From an uncultured Clostridia bacterium (GTDB lineage: Bacteria > Bacillota > Clostridia > Oscillospirales > Ruminococcaceae), in contig CANRFM010000021.1 in assembly GCA_947629905.1 (NCBI GenBank), positions 1-33,552 of the forward strand: DNA of 33,552 nt. The letters are read 5' to 3'. The notes below the pieces were generated by a model. It did no database searches and was not told the DNA's origin. It worked only from the letters and a program-made list of their open reading frames with translations. Every line of letters begins with the position of its first letter. Position 1 is the stretch's first letter. This document shows, one piece after another, positions 16,250 to 25,938 of the stretch. Position numbers and translations under genes: made by a program.

Positions 16250-16279
16250 ATTATACATAGCATACACGATTTTTCCCAA
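16250..16279 (-). promoter_or_regulatory. Promoter of the lipoprotein gene
   Basis: Minus strand TTGGGA (16279-16274) and TATAAT (16255-16250), 18-bp spacer. The 309-bp gap 16206-16514 holds this and a divergent promoter; nothing else is evident. Confidence 0.65.
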
Positions 16280-16379
16280 AAGCGCAAGTGACAAACTGCC
16301 TGAATTTTGCGAAAAGAATATTACTGAATTTGTGCATTTTTTACAAGGCAAGTGCAGTGCCTGCGCTTTCTGTTTTCTG

Positions 16380-16408
16380 TTGCAAAATATTCAGAATTAT
16401 GCTATAAT
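16380..16408 (+). promoter_or_regulatory. Sigma-A promoter of the addBA operon
   Basis: TTGCAA (16380-16385) and TATAAT (16403-16408) with a 17-bp spacer. No terminator is seen before 25097, so it probably drives the small membrane gene, addB, addA and the serine hydrolase, after a leader of about 100 nt. Confidence 0.8.
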
Positions 16409-16514
16409 GTAATAAGCGAATGAAACGGATAATACTTGTAGCATTTCATTTGACAAAATCAGATCCGGCATCCTGTTATCAGGCTGTGAAACCAAAACGG
16501 AAAGGAATAGCATC

Positions 16515-16895
16515 ATGAAAGAAAAAGACCCCCACCGCAGCATTCTCCTCAAGAGTATCCTGCTGATCGCCGTTCTGACTGCCGGTATTGTGCTGTTGTA
16601 TGTACACAGCTTTACACCGCAGCCCAGCCAAAATCATACCATCGGCGCTGCTTCCTCACGGGCGGAGACAGCACCGTCTGTGGAAGTCACAGTTTCCGGG
16701 AATGCCTACCAGTATGAAGGCAGTGAGGTATCGCTGGAAGCCCTGCGGGAACAGCTGAAAGCACTGGACACACAGACAGTGGTGCATATCACGGACGAGA
16801 CAGCCGCCGAAGAAGCCCTTCAGGCGCTGAAAACAGCGCTGCGTGAAGATGAACGGAACTATGCCATAGATACTGCCGTTGACCGTATCTCCTGA
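16515..16895 (+). CDS. Single-pass membrane protein with ExbD/TolR-like outer domain
   Basis: The 126-residue protein has a short basic N-terminus, one membrane helix (residues 11-30, ILLKSILLIAVLTAGIVLLY), a linker and an outer domain of about 75 residues. That domain follows the ExbD/TolR periplasmic pattern: a strand with a polar tail (VEVTVSGNAYQYEGSEV), a helix (LEALREQLKALD), a strand ending in Asp (TVVHITDETAAEEA) and a second helix. This is pattern reading, not a family match, and no ExbB partner is nearby. The RBS is AAAGGA. It ends 13 bp before the addB start and is first in the operon. Its link to recombination is unclear. Confidence 0.6.
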   Translation: MKEKDPHRSILLKSILLIAVLTAGIVLLYVHSFTPQPSQNHTIGAASSRAETAPSVEVTVSGNAYQYEGSEVSLEALREQLKALDTQTVVHITDETAAEEALQALKTALREDERNYAIDTAVDRIS

Positions 16896-16908
16896 AAGGA
16901 TGTGCCAT

Positions 16909-19900
16909 ATGTCTAAACTGATTTGTATGCTCGGCGGATGCGGTACGGGAAAATCCTATGCGCTTGAGCAGCGGATGAAGACCGATCTGACATCCGGCAA
17001 AAAAGTTCTGGTGCTTGTGCCGGAACAGTTCTCCTTTGAAGCGGAAAACCGTCTGTACAGCCATCTCGGGGCAAGGCTTTTCAACCGGCTGCAAACATTC
17101 AGCTTTGTTACGCTCTCCCACCACATCCTGCAAACCTACGGGACAGCTGCCCGCACGGCATCCTACGCCTCGGAGCAGGAAAAGCTGATCTACCTCTATG
17201 AAGCGGTAAACCGCTGTGCCAAAGAGGGACAGCTCCGCATTTTCGGGAAGAATGACATCACGCCGGAAAGTCTGACTTCCCTCAGCGGTCTGATCACCAA
17301 GATCCGGAAAGCCGGCGTGGGTGCGGAACGCCTGCTCGAAGCGGTTCCCGGACTGCCGGAACGGCTTGGGTACAAGACACAGGACATCGGCACGATTTTA
17401 GCAGCCTACGATGCCATTCTCAGGGAAAAAGGCAGATGCGACAGCCTTGTCGATCTGACAGAAGCTGCCGGCATTGCAGCAAAGGAGCAGTTTTTTCAGG
17501 ATACCGTCCTGTATATTGACGAATTTGACAGCTTTACCGGCGACCAGTATCAGATGCTTGCGGTCATTCTCGCACAGGCTTCGGATACCTGCATTGCCCT
17601 GCGCTGTGACGACCCCCAAAAACCGCCTACCGGTATTTTTGTCGGCGGCAATAATACCTTTCAACAGCTGAAACGAATTGCCGAAGCAGATCTGCATAGG
17701 CAGACGGAAGTACACCTCTGCAATACGTATTACCGTTCCGCACGGGAAGACCTGAAAGCTGTCGGCACACAGATCCTCCGGCAGCACATCACGCCCCTGC
17801 CTTATCAGGGGAATGTCCATATTTTAGAAGCCGCCGACCCCGCTGCGGAAGTGGAATACATCTGTGCGGAGATCTCACGGCTGCTGTCTGAACAGAAAGA
17901 TACACTGCGGTGCAACGACATTGCTGTCGCTGTCAAATCTCCGGGTGTCTACGTTCCCCTCCTCGAACGTGCCATGCAGCGGTATGCCCTGCCCTATGAT
18001 GCCGCCTTTGAAAAGCCTGTGCTGCATACCGATCTGATCCGCTACTGCATGGGGCTGCTGTTTTTGCTTGCCGGGAAAGAATGGCACACCGACACCATGC
18101 TCCGCTGTCTGAAAACGGACTTCGCCGGGTATCCGTCCAATACCGTTTCCATGCTGGAGCAGTATTGCTTTACATGGAGCATTGAGGGCGAGGACTGGGA
18201 GCTGCCGTTTTTCGGGGAAACGGCTGTCAATCCGGAACGTGCTGCACACTTTTCCGGTGAAGAGATCGAGGAACTGCGCCAGAATTTCCTTGCGGAAATG
18301 ACAGAACTGCGCAAGCGCTGCCGGAAAGCATCCGCAAGGGTCATCTGCGAGGCGCTCCATACGCATCTTTCTGGCAAAATGGAAAACTACCCCCATACAC
18401 CGGAACACGTCATGCTCTGGAATCTGATAGCAGGTATTCTGGATACGGTCGTAAAATCATTCGGGATGAAAGAAACGACCGTCTCCGAAGTGCGTGACTG
18501 CATTCTGCTCCTGCTGCAAAGCAGCAGCTTTACACTGCCGCCGCAGACCCTTGACAGCATTCACATTGTAGATGCGCAGACGGCACGGCTGAATGAACCA
18601 CGCATTGTCTTTGTGCCCGGTGTCCGTGCCGGGGAATTTCCGGGGGAGGTCTCCGGGAATGGTCTGTTCACGCAGACGGAGCTCAATGCGCTCGATGCGC
18701 ACGATCTGCGCATTTCCCGTCTGCTGCCGGAGCTGCATTCGGATGAATTGCTGATCGTCAACAAAATAGTGGCTTCCCCCTCAGAACAGCTGTACCTGAC
18801 CTATCCGCTGCTCACGCCGGAAAATGAAACAGCTGTACCCTCCCCGATCCTTGACGAAGTGAAAAGTATGCTAAACGATTCCGCTTTTCCGGCGGAGCAG
18901 AAACTGTTCCGGAAAGACAGCGACCTACCGATCACCTTTTTTGTGCGCACCCCGGAATCTGCCTACTACCAGTATGTGCGCCACCTGAAAGAGGACACGC
19001 CGGAAACTGCTGCGCTCCGGGAAATTCTTTCTCAATATCCTGCCTACGCTGCCCGCATGGAACGGCTCGTCAAAGTCAATACGCTCCCGGACATTTCCCT
19101 GAAACCGGAATACATACAGCCCCTCCTCGGAACAAAGCTGATCCTGTCCCCCTCTGGGGTGGAGGAATTTTATACCTGCGCATTCCGCTATTTTTGCAGA
19201 TACTGCCTGAAACTGTATGTCCCGGAACGGGTAGAGCTTTCTTCACGGAGTATCGGCAGCTTTACGCATTATTGTCTCGAACAGATACTGCGGTATAACG
19301 ACCCGGTGCTTTTCGCTCAGATGACCGCATCCGATCTGGAAACAGAGATACGGCAGCTTTCTGCGGCGTACAGCAAGCTCCATTTTTCAGATGCAATGAA
19401 GCGGGACGGGCGTTTTCAATTCAATTACCGCATGATGGAGCAGACCATTCTGACACTGCTCCAGCAGCTTCAGCGATCGATCGATACCAGCCATTTCAGC
19501 CCTGCCGCCTTTGAGGTCGGCATTACCGAAGAACCCGGCAAGGGTGAGTTCCCTGCCCTCTCTCTCCGGGACGGCGCAATTCTTTGCAAGGGAAAAATCG
19601 ACCGGGTGGACATCTGCCATACGGATGCCGGAAATCAGATCCGTGTCATTGACTATAAGACCGGACTAAAAGCCTTTTCTCCCCTGAAAGTCAATGCCGG
19701 ACTGGATATGCAGATGCTGATCTATCTCTTTGCGCTCAAACAAGGCGGTGCTTTCGGGAATGCCGTACCGGGCGGTGTGCTCTATATGCCAAGCGGTCAG
19801 GTGCGGGCAAATGCCTATGAACTGCGCAGCGCCGACAGTCCGTCCTATCCGGATATCCTGAAAGGCTTCTATCAGATGAAAGGGCTGATGTTAGACAGCG

Positions 19901-20235
19901 CCATGCCCCTGATGGAACCTGAACTGAAAGATGCCGCAGTTCCTGTCATGGACTGCAAGGATGAGGACGAATTGTTTCACCTCACGCAGCAGCAGATGCA
20001 GCATCTCGAACGGCACGTGGAACAGAAACTCTGCGACATGGCGGATGCGCTGCAAGCTGCCAATGTTCCCGCATCTCCCTATCTCATGCAGGCATACAGT
20101 CCGTGTGATTATTGCAGCTTCTCCGGTATCTGCGGCAGGGCTGCGGAATACCCCTGTACCATGCACCAGAAAGAAAAAGAAGAAGCGCTGATGAACGTAT
20201 TTGAACCTTCCGGGAAGGAGGAGAATGAATCATGA
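16909..20235 (+). CDS. addB: AddB, helicase-nuclease subunit B
   Basis: The 1108-residue protein is the B subunit of AddAB, the Gram-positive counterpart of RecBCD, which resects double-strand breaks and degrades foreign linear DNA. The start at 16909 follows GAAAGGA; an in-frame ATG at 16879 lies upstream of this RBS. The N-terminus has a P-loop (GGCGTGKS, residues 8-15). The C-terminal nuclease core is visible (KIDRVDI, VIDYKTGLKAF near 914), and the four cysteines of the AddB iron-sulfur staple are in place: one in CAFRYF near 757 and CDYCSFSGIC near 1065. It overlaps addA by 4 bp (ATGA). Confidence 0.97.
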   Translation: MSKLICMLGGCGTGKSYALEQRMKTDLTSGKKVLVLVPEQFSFEAENRLYSHLGARLFNRLQTFSFVTLSHHILQTYGTAARTASYASEQEKLIYLYEAVNRCAKEGQLRIFGKNDITPESLTSLSGLITKIRKAGVGAERLLEAVPGLPERLGYKTQDIGTILAAYDAILREKGRCDSLVDLTEAAGIAAKEQFFQDTVLYIDEFDSFTGDQYQMLAVILAQASDTCIALRCDDPQKPPTGIFVGGNNTFQQLKRIAEADLHRQTEVHLCNTYYRSAREDLKAVGTQILRQHITPLPYQGNVHILEAADPAAEVEYICAEISRLLSEQKDTLRCNDIAVAVKSPGVYVPLLERAMQRYALPYDAAFEKPVLHTDLIRYCMGLLFLLAGKEWHTDTMLRCLKTDFAGYPSNTVSMLEQYCFTWSIEGEDWELPFFGETAVNPERAAHFSGEEIEELRQNFLAEMTELRKRCRKASARVICEALHTHLSGKMENYPHTPEHVMLWNLIAGILDTVVKSFGMKETTVSEVRDCILLLLQSSSFTLPPQTLDSIHIVDAQTARLNEPRIVFVPGVRAGEFPGEVSGNGLFTQTELNALDAHDLRISRLLPELHSDELLIVNKIVASPSEQLYLTYPLLTPENETAVPSPILDEVKSMLNDSAFPAEQKLFRKDSDLPITFFVRTPESAYYQYVRHLKEDTPETAALREILSQYPAYAARMERLVKVNTLPDISLKPEYIQPLLGTKLILSPSGVEEFYTCAFRYFCRYCLKLYVPERVELSSRSIGSFTHYCLEQILRYNDPVLFAQMTASDLETEIRQLSAAYSKLHFSDAMKRDGRFQFNYRMMEQTILTLLQQLQRSIDTSHFSPAAFEVGITEEPGKGEFPALSLRDGAILCKGKIDRVDICHTDAGNQIRVIDYKTGLKAFSPLKVNAGLDMQMLIYLFALKQGGAFGNAVPGGVLYMPSGQVRANAYELRSADSPSYPDILKGFYQMKGLMLDSAMPLMEPELKDAAVPVMDCKDEDELFHLTQQQMQHLERHVEQKLCDMADALQAANVPASPYLMQAYSPCDYCSFSGICGRAAEYPCTMHQKEKEEALMNVFEPSGKEENES

Positions 20236-23200
20236 TCAAGTGGACAGAACAGCAGGAAGAAGCCATTACGGTACGGGGCAGGAGCGTGATCGTCTCCGCA
20301 GCAGCCGGCAGCGGCAAGACGGCAACCCTCGTGGAAAGACTGGTGCGTATCCTTTCCGACCCCGAGGAACAGGTACGGGCTGACAGTATCATTGTCGTCA
20401 CTTTCACCAAAGATGCAGCAGCGCAGATGAAGCGGCTTCTGATCGACCGGCTGACCAAAGCCTTGCAGGAACTGAGCAGCACAGAGGACACCAAGCGCTA
20501 TGCATGGCTTTCGGAACAGCGTATGCTGCTCGGCTCTTCCAAAATTTCTACCATTCACGCCTTTTGCTTTGATCTGATACGGGAACACGCCGACCTGATC
20601 GGTATTTCCCCGCTATTCGGCATTGCCACGCCTGCACAGGAAAGTCTCTGCCGCACCCGTGCCATTGCACAGGTCTCTGCACAGTGGGCTGTACAGCGGG
20701 AAGCGGATCTGAAAACACTGTTCGACCATTTCTGCACACGTGAGGATTCGGAGCTGTCGGGTATCATTCTGGAAATCGCCAATTATCTCGATTCGCTTGC
20801 GTTTCCGATGCTCTGGCTGGACAGGGCGGATGCGGTCTGCATGGATGACGATACGTTTTTTGAAAAGCTCCGGGACGGGTTTGTCAGCGGCATGGCAGAT
20901 GTCCTGAAACTGGCGGACTATGCACAAATGGAAGCCACAAAAGCCACAGTCAAAACCCCAAACGTGTTCCTCAGCAAAGTACAGGGCGACAAGGATGCCC
21001 TGCTGCGGCATCAGCAGTTTGTAACCGGTGCAGCCAAGGAGGATCTGCTCAAAGACCCCGATCAGCAAAAGGCTGTCTTAGCGGATTTTCCATCCCGCAT
21101 CAGAGTTGCTGACAGCTGCAAGGAAAGCAAAGGGATCTGCAAACAGCTTTGCAGCCTGTATACACAGCGCTATGAGGATTTAATAGAACAATACCTTGCC
21201 CCCATGCGGTATTTCACGGAAGATGCTGCCATTCAGAAAAAAGTCATCCCCCTGCTGACTGCCTTTATCCGGGACTATCTGGCGTGTTTCACGGCGGAGA
21301 AAAGGCGGCAGGATCTTCTCACGTTCTCCGATGCAGAACAGATCACGCTGGAGCTGCTCGGGGAAGTGGATGCAGACGGCAAGCTGCACAGGACAGAGCT
21401 TGCGGAGCAGCTTTCTCAACAGTACACCCTCATCATGGTGGACGAATATCAGGACACCAACAACAAGCAGGACTGCCTTTTCAAGCTCCTGAGCCGGTCG
21501 CCGCTGATTGATCAGGACGGTCTGCACTACGGGAACAATGCCTTTCTGGTCGGAGATGTCAAGCAGTCCATTTACAGCTTCCGCCGGGCAAACCCGGAAA
21601 ATTTCCGGCAGGTGCTCCGGGAAAGCAAGCCGCTCCCTGCGTGTGGGGAAACGGACATGGGACTGATCTACATGAATCAGAATTTCCGCAGCTCCCACGG
21701 TGTGCTGAATTTTGTCAATGCCTTCTTCCGAAAGGTCATGACGCTCCGCTGCGGAGAAGTCACCTATGACGAAAGGGAACAGCTCAATTACGGCTCATCG
21801 CTCTACAACGAAGACAGTTTCCTGACGACTGTACTGCTGCCGCAGGCACAGGAGGGCAGGAAAGGCACAGCAGCGCCGCAGGCAAAATGCATTGCGGACA
21901 CGATCCGGAAAATGCTAAATGATAAAGTACCGGTCATGCAGAACAATGCGCCCCCTCGTCCGTGTGAAGAACAGGATTTCTGCATCCTGCTGCGTTCGGT
22001 CAGCTCTACCTTTGCGGCTGCCGTGATCGATGCCCTGAAAGCGCAGCATATCGCTGTCAGCAGCGATTCGGAGATCGATCTGCTTGCATTGCCGGAAATT
22101 CATCTGGTACAGAGTCTGCTGCAAATACTGGACAATCCCCTGACAGACACGTCACTGGCAGAAGTGCTGGTCTCCCCCTTATATGGCTTTACTGGTTCCG
22201 ATCTGGCACAGCTTAAGAACATTGGCAAGCGCAGCCGTCTCTTTTTACAGATCGCTGCCGTGGTACATCTTGAATCGCCCGCAGAGGAGACCTTACCCCT
22301 GCAAACCAAATGCAAAGAGTTTCAGGAACAGTTCTATGCCATGCGGGATACTGCCGTACAGTTACCGCTTGAAGAGTGTATCCGGGAGATCTACAGCCTG
22401 ACCGACCTGCTTTCCCTGCAAAGTCTCTATGACGATGCCGAAAAGCGCCGGGCACATCTCGAAGCGTTTGCCGCACAGGCTCAGGACTACAGAACCCATA
22501 CCGACCTGAAAACACAGGACTGTCTCAGCGGCTGGCTGCGCTATCTCGAAAGGCTGACTGCCAAGGGCGAACCGATGACCTATGCGGAAGCTTCCGGCAA
22601 AGGCGGCTGCGTTGCCCTGAAAACCATCCATAGATCCAAAGGTCTGGAATACCCGTTCGTGTTCGTGGCGAATCTGGACAGGAAATTCAGCAGGAATCCT
22701 GAAAAAGCATGGATACAGACATCCGAGGATGGCTTGCTTGGTCTGCATATTCTGGACAGGAACCGCTGCCTGAAATTCGACACTGCTGCTTTCCGTTACC
22801 TGCTTGGGAATATCTACCAACAGCAGCGCAGTGAAGAAATGCGCCTGCTCTATGTAGCACTAACCCGTGCCAAGCAGCAGCTCTTTTTAGTCATGAACGA
22901 GCTGCACACCAGCGGAAAATTTGAAACCAAAGTCAAGGATTTCGGTGCGCTGTTATCCAGCTATCCGAAGGCGGCAGATCTGCTGATCCCCTATGCGGGC
23001 AATATGCAGGACTGGCTGCTGTACTTTCTGCTGTCGGATTTCAAAGAATCACAGCATTTGCTTGATGCCATGGACGAGGGCAAAAGCAGCAGCTCCCACA
23101 TTGCGGCATACAAAGTCTATACCCCTGAAGGCGCACAGTCTGCACAGCCCGAAGAAGTGCCGGAAAAGGCAGTTTCCGCCGCACAGGCGGATCCGGCTAT

Positions 23201-23903
23201 TGTACAGCAGCTCCAGAAGCAGCTTGCTTTCCAGTACAGCTCTCCGCTGTCTGAGCTTGCCGCCAAGCACAGCGTCACGCAGCTTGCCCACCCGAACAAC
23301 AGCAAACAGATCCCGCTGCGGCAGCCGCAATTTACAAAGCAGACCCAAAAAGGCGAACTGAAAAAACTCAAAGGCGCAAGCCGTGGTACAGCCGTTCACA
23401 AGATGCTGCAGTACATGGATTTTGCATCCGCTGCCAAAGACCCTGCTGCTGAACTGAAACGGCTTGAGGAAGGCGGCTTCCTGAATGAAGCAGAGGCAGA
23501 AGCGATCACCGTGGAAAAGCTGACAGCCTTCTTTGCGAGTGCGCTGTATGCCCGTATGGCGGTCAGTCCGCAGGTTTTCAAGGAAAAGCAGCTCTTTGTC
23601 CATATTGCCGACCTTGCACTGCCGGAGAACTCCCGGCTTGCGCAGCAGTATGCCGGCACGGAGGGTTCGCTGATCGGTACGATGGACCTGATTTTCCGGG
23701 AAGCAGACGGTTGGGTGCTGGTAGACTATAAGACCGACTATGCGACAAAGCCGGAATCCTTGTTGGATGATTATGCGCTTCAGATCGGTCTGTATCAGAA
23801 AGCAGCGGAGCTGCTGTTCGGTGAACCGGTCAAGGAAGCCTACCTCTACAGCTTTGCACTGGATCGGGCAATTCCGGTCGATCTGAAACATATCACCTAT
23901 TGA
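20232..23903 (+). CDS. addA: AddA, helicase-nuclease subunit A
   Basis: The 1223-residue protein is the A subunit of AddAB: an ATP-dependent 3'-5' UvrD-type helicase with a C-terminal RecB-family nuclease. Walker A is AAAGSGKTATL near residues 22-32, Walker B/motif II is MVDEYQDTNN near 401, motif IV-VI landmarks include DVKQSIYSFRRANPENF, HRSKGLEYPFVFVAN near 800 and LLYVALTRAKQQL, and the nuclease motif is GTMDLI...VLVDYKTD near 1155-1168. The start codon lies in the ATGA overlap with addB, after GGAGGAG. It is complete, with the usual length. Confidence 0.98.
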   Translation: MIKWTEQQEEAITVRGRSVIVSAAAGSGKTATLVERLVRILSDPEEQVRADSIIVVTFTKDAAAQMKRLLIDRLTKALQELSSTEDTKRYAWLSEQRMLLGSSKISTIHAFCFDLIREHADLIGISPLFGIATPAQESLCRTRAIAQVSAQWAVQREADLKTLFDHFCTREDSELSGIILEIANYLDSLAFPMLWLDRADAVCMDDDTFFEKLRDGFVSGMADVLKLADYAQMEATKATVKTPNVFLSKVQGDKDALLRHQQFVTGAAKEDLLKDPDQQKAVLADFPSRIRVADSCKESKGICKQLCSLYTQRYEDLIEQYLAPMRYFTEDAAIQKKVIPLLTAFIRDYLACFTAEKRRQDLLTFSDAEQITLELLGEVDADGKLHRTELAEQLSQQYTLIMVDEYQDTNNKQDCLFKLLSRSPLIDQDGLHYGNNAFLVGDVKQSIYSFRRANPENFRQVLRESKPLPACGETDMGLIYMNQNFRSSHGVLNFVNAFFRKVMTLRCGEVTYDEREQLNYGSSLYNEDSFLTTVLLPQAQEGRKGTAAPQAKCIADTIRKMLNDKVPVMQNNAPPRPCEEQDFCILLRSVSSTFAAAVIDALKAQHIAVSSDSEIDLLALPEIHLVQSLLQILDNPLTDTSLAEVLVSPLYGFTGSDLAQLKNIGKRSRLFLQIAAVVHLESPAEETLPLQTKCKEFQEQFYAMRDTAVQLPLEECIREIYSLTDLLSLQSLYDDAEKRRAHLEAFAAQAQDYRTHTDLKTQDCLSGWLRYLERLTAKGEPMTYAEASGKGGCVALKTIHRSKGLEYPFVFVANLDRKFSRNPEKAWIQTSEDGLLGLHILDRNRCLKFDTAAFRYLLGNIYQQQRSEEMRLLYVALTRAKQQLFLVMNELHTSGKFETKVKDFGALLSSYPKAADLLIPYAGNMQDWLLYFLLSDFKESQHLLDAMDEGKSSSSHIAAYKVYTPEGAQSAQPEEVPEKAVSAAQADPAIVQQLQKQLAFQYSSPLSELAAKHSVTQLAHPNNSKQIPLRQPQFTKQTQKGELKKLKGASRGTAVHKMLQYMDFASAAKDPAAELKRLEEGGFLNEAEAEAITVEKLTAFFASALYARMAVSPQVFKEKQLFVHIADLALPENSRLAQQYAGTEGSLIGTMDLIFREADGWVLVDYKTDYATKPESLLDDYALQIGLYQKAAELLFGEPVKEAYLYSFALDRAIPVDLKHITY

Positions 23904-23915
23904 GGAGGGCACATC

Positions 23916-25079
23916 ATGCAGAAACTTCTGGATGACTTGTTTGAGCATTGTCTGAAAAGCGGCGATTTTGTGGGGGCAAATGCAGCCGTCTACCGGGACG
24001 GCGAATGTGTGTATGCCAATTCGTTCGGCATGGCTGACCGGGAAGCCGGACGAGCCATGCAGCCGGACACGATCTTCCGCATTTACTCCATGACAAAACC
24101 TGTAACAGCAGTGGCAGCTTTGCAGCTTGTGGAACAGGGGAAACTGCATCCGGATTTCCCGGTGAGCTGGTATCTGCCCGGTTTTGCGGAAATGCAGGTC
24201 AGCCAAAGCGACGGCACGGCTCATCCTGCTCGTGAAATGCTCCGGGTGCAGCATCTTCTGAATATGACTTCCGGCTTGCCCTATGCCGGAGACTGTACCC
24301 CTGCCGAACAGGGCGTAAAAGCCCTCTATGCGGAAATGGAACGCCGCCGGGAAACCGATCACCCCATGGATACGCTTGCTTTCTGTGAGCAGCTTTCCAC
24401 GCTGCCCCTCGACTTTGAACCGGGTACGCACTGGAAATACGGCACATCGGCAGATCTGCTGGGCGGTGTCATTCAGGCTGTGAGCGGTATGGAATTCCGG
24501 GACTACCTGAAACAGCATATCTTTGCGCCGCTTGGCATGGAGGATACAGATTTCTACGTCCCCGCCGAAAAGCAGGAACGCCTTGCGGCTGCCTATACCT
24601 ACGGGGAAACGGGACTGGTACGGGATGATGCCGATTATTTTGGGCTGAATGATTACCGGTCAAAGCCTGTGTTCATTTCCGGCGGCGCAGGGCTGACTTC
24701 TACGATCGGGGACTATGCCAGATTTGCCAATGCGCTTGCCAACGGCGGAACGACCAAAGACGGCATACGTATACTCGGCAGACAGGCTTTCGACTATCTG
24801 CGCACCCCGCAGGTAAGCGGCGCAGAGTTCCGGCACGATCAGAACTGGGATTCCCTGCGTGGGTACGATTACGGCTGTCTGGTGCGGGTACTGACGGATA
24901 AACACGGGGCAGGAACATTGGCTTCCCTTGGGGAATTTGGCTGGGACGGCTGGACGGGGACGTATTTCTGTGTTGACCCGGCAGAGAAACTGACCATCCT
25001 GTTTATGATCCAGACAGCCTGTGCAGGTACAAGCTGTGCCGCCAAACTGATGCGGAATATCGTATACGGAAACCTGTGA
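23916..25079 (+). CDS. Serine hydrolase, class C beta-lactamase family
   Basis: The 387-residue protein belongs to the beta-lactamase/penicillin-binding-protein-like esterase group. The catalytic SxxK is in IYSMTKPVTA near residue 50, the YxS/N position in HWKYGTSADLLGGV, and the third-motif region in SGGAGLTSTIGDYARFANAL. No signal peptide is seen, so it is probably cytoplasmic or non-classically located. Relatives include esterases, D-amino-acid peptidases and PBP-like proteins; the substrate cannot be told, and I do not read it as a resistance enzyme. It follows addA by 12 bp with its RBS (GAGGAGG) in the gap, and a strong terminator follows. Confidence 0.9.
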   Translation: MQKLLDDLFEHCLKSGDFVGANAAVYRDGECVYANSFGMADREAGRAMQPDTIFRIYSMTKPVTAVAALQLVEQGKLHPDFPVSWYLPGFAEMQVSQSDGTAHPAREMLRVQHLLNMTSGLPYAGDCTPAEQGVKALYAEMERRRETDHPMDTLAFCEQLSTLPLDFEPGTHWKYGTSADLLGGVIQAVSGMEFRDYLKQHIFAPLGMEDTDFYVPAEKQERLAAAYTYGETGLVRDDADYFGLNDYRSKPVFISGGAGLTSTIGDYARFANALANGGTTKDGIRILGRQAFDYLRTPQVSGAEFRHDQNWDSLRGYDYGCLVRVLTDKHGAGTLASLGEFGWDGWTGTYFCVDPAEKLTILFMIQTACAGTSCAAKLMRNIVYGNL

Positions 25080-25096
25080 CGATTCGCCATAAAAAC

Positions 25097-25130
25097 AAGC
25101 AGCACCCTGCCTGAGGTGCTGCTTTTCTAT
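25097..25130. terminator. Bidirectional terminator between convergent operons
   Basis: AAGCAGCACC (25097-25106) and GGTGCTGCTT (25115-25124) form a perfect 10-bp stem; TTTTCT follows on the plus strand and GTTTTTA on the minus strand. Confidence 0.9.
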
Positions 25131-25135
25131 GTGTC

Positions 25136-25876
25136 TTAACCGATGACTACAAAATCCGATGAAACATAACCTGTCAAGCCGTTCCACGACACAACATACC
25201 AGTTATTGACCGAACCGTAGACGGTCACGGCTGCCCCGTTCGGAATGGAAGCTAAAATGCCGGCAGCCGTGTTCGGATAGCTTCTTAAATTCAAGCCCGA
25301 ACCGTCCGTCACGACCACGCCACGCACTACTGCCACCGGTGTCACAAATGGGATACCGAAATAATCGCACAGAGATTCCACCAAATTTGCTGCAATGGCT
25401 GTCAGGTTATCCCGTATCCACTGTGCATCCTCCGGGTTGTCATGATACCCAAGCTCGCAGAGTACGGCGACCGCATTTGTCTGCGTCACCTCGCCTAAAG
25501 TCGTTGTGGGGCGGGAAGATACTTTTTCCGGGAGCGGGTAGACGTTCTTCAGGTTGTTGGCAATAATTGCCGCAAGCTTTTCGCTTGCCATACTGTACGG
25601 AGAATAGTAAATATCCACACCCCGCAGCTTTCCGGAAAGGCTCTCCGGTGAAGCGTTGGAATGCAGTGCTAAATGCACATCGTAATTGTCCGCATTGGAA
25701 TCGGAGATCGCACCGTTCACATTCCGGTCAGGGTCGTTGCGCACATAATTGATGCCGCTTGCCCGCAGGTAAGGCTCCATACGGTCGGCAAGCAGGTTCA
25801 TGTACTGTTCTTCCGTGCCGCCGCCTGTGTAGGAATTCCACTCCTGCGTTGAGGGGCTGAGAAATATTTTCGGCAT
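25136..25876 (-). CDS. N-acetylmuramoyl-L-alanine amidase with C-terminal SH3 domain
   Basis: The 246-residue protein has an Amidase_3 domain (residues 1-180) and a bacterial SH3 domain (about 185-246, VVTDGSGLNLRSYPNTAAGI ... WNGLTGYVSSDFV). Visible catalytic features are HLALHSNASPE (zinc His) and the Glu in VLCELGYHDNPEDA. The usual first zinc His at the N-terminal strand is not obvious: the protein begins IFLSPSTQEWN, as do some clostridial relatives. No signal peptide is present, so release by lysis, sporulation or a holin is implied, and a phage-lysin origin is possible. It cleaves the amide bond between muramic acid and the stem peptide. The RBS is AAAGGAG. It lies 62 bp after upp and may be the last gene of the fhs operon. 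Confidence 0.88.
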   Translation of the reverse strand: MPKIFLSPSTQEWNSYTGGGTEEQYMNLLADRMEPYLRASGINYVRNDPDRNVNGAISDSNADNYDVHLALHSNASPESLSGKLRGVDIYYSPYSMASEKLAAIIANNLKNVYPLPEKVSSRPTTTLGEVTQTNAVAVLCELGYHDNPEDAQWIRDNLTAIAANLVESLCDYFGIPFVTPVAVVRGVVVTDGSGLNLRSYPNTAAGILASIPNGAAVTVYGSVNNWYVVSWNGLTGYVSSDFVVIG

Positions 25877-25938
25877 AGTACAGACTCCTTTGTAAGAGAT
25901 ATAGGGGTATTCCCTATTTCCATACTATGCTGTATACG

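Noticed and set aside
23049-24518. Minus-strand ORF of 489 codons spanning addA and the serine hydrolase
   Set aside because: Antisense to two conserved genes and spans their junction; composition typical of a non-coding frame.
23916-25079. Beta-lactam resistance gene
   Set aside because: The serine hydrolase belongs to a broad esterase/PBP-like group, lacks a signal peptide and has no resistance context.
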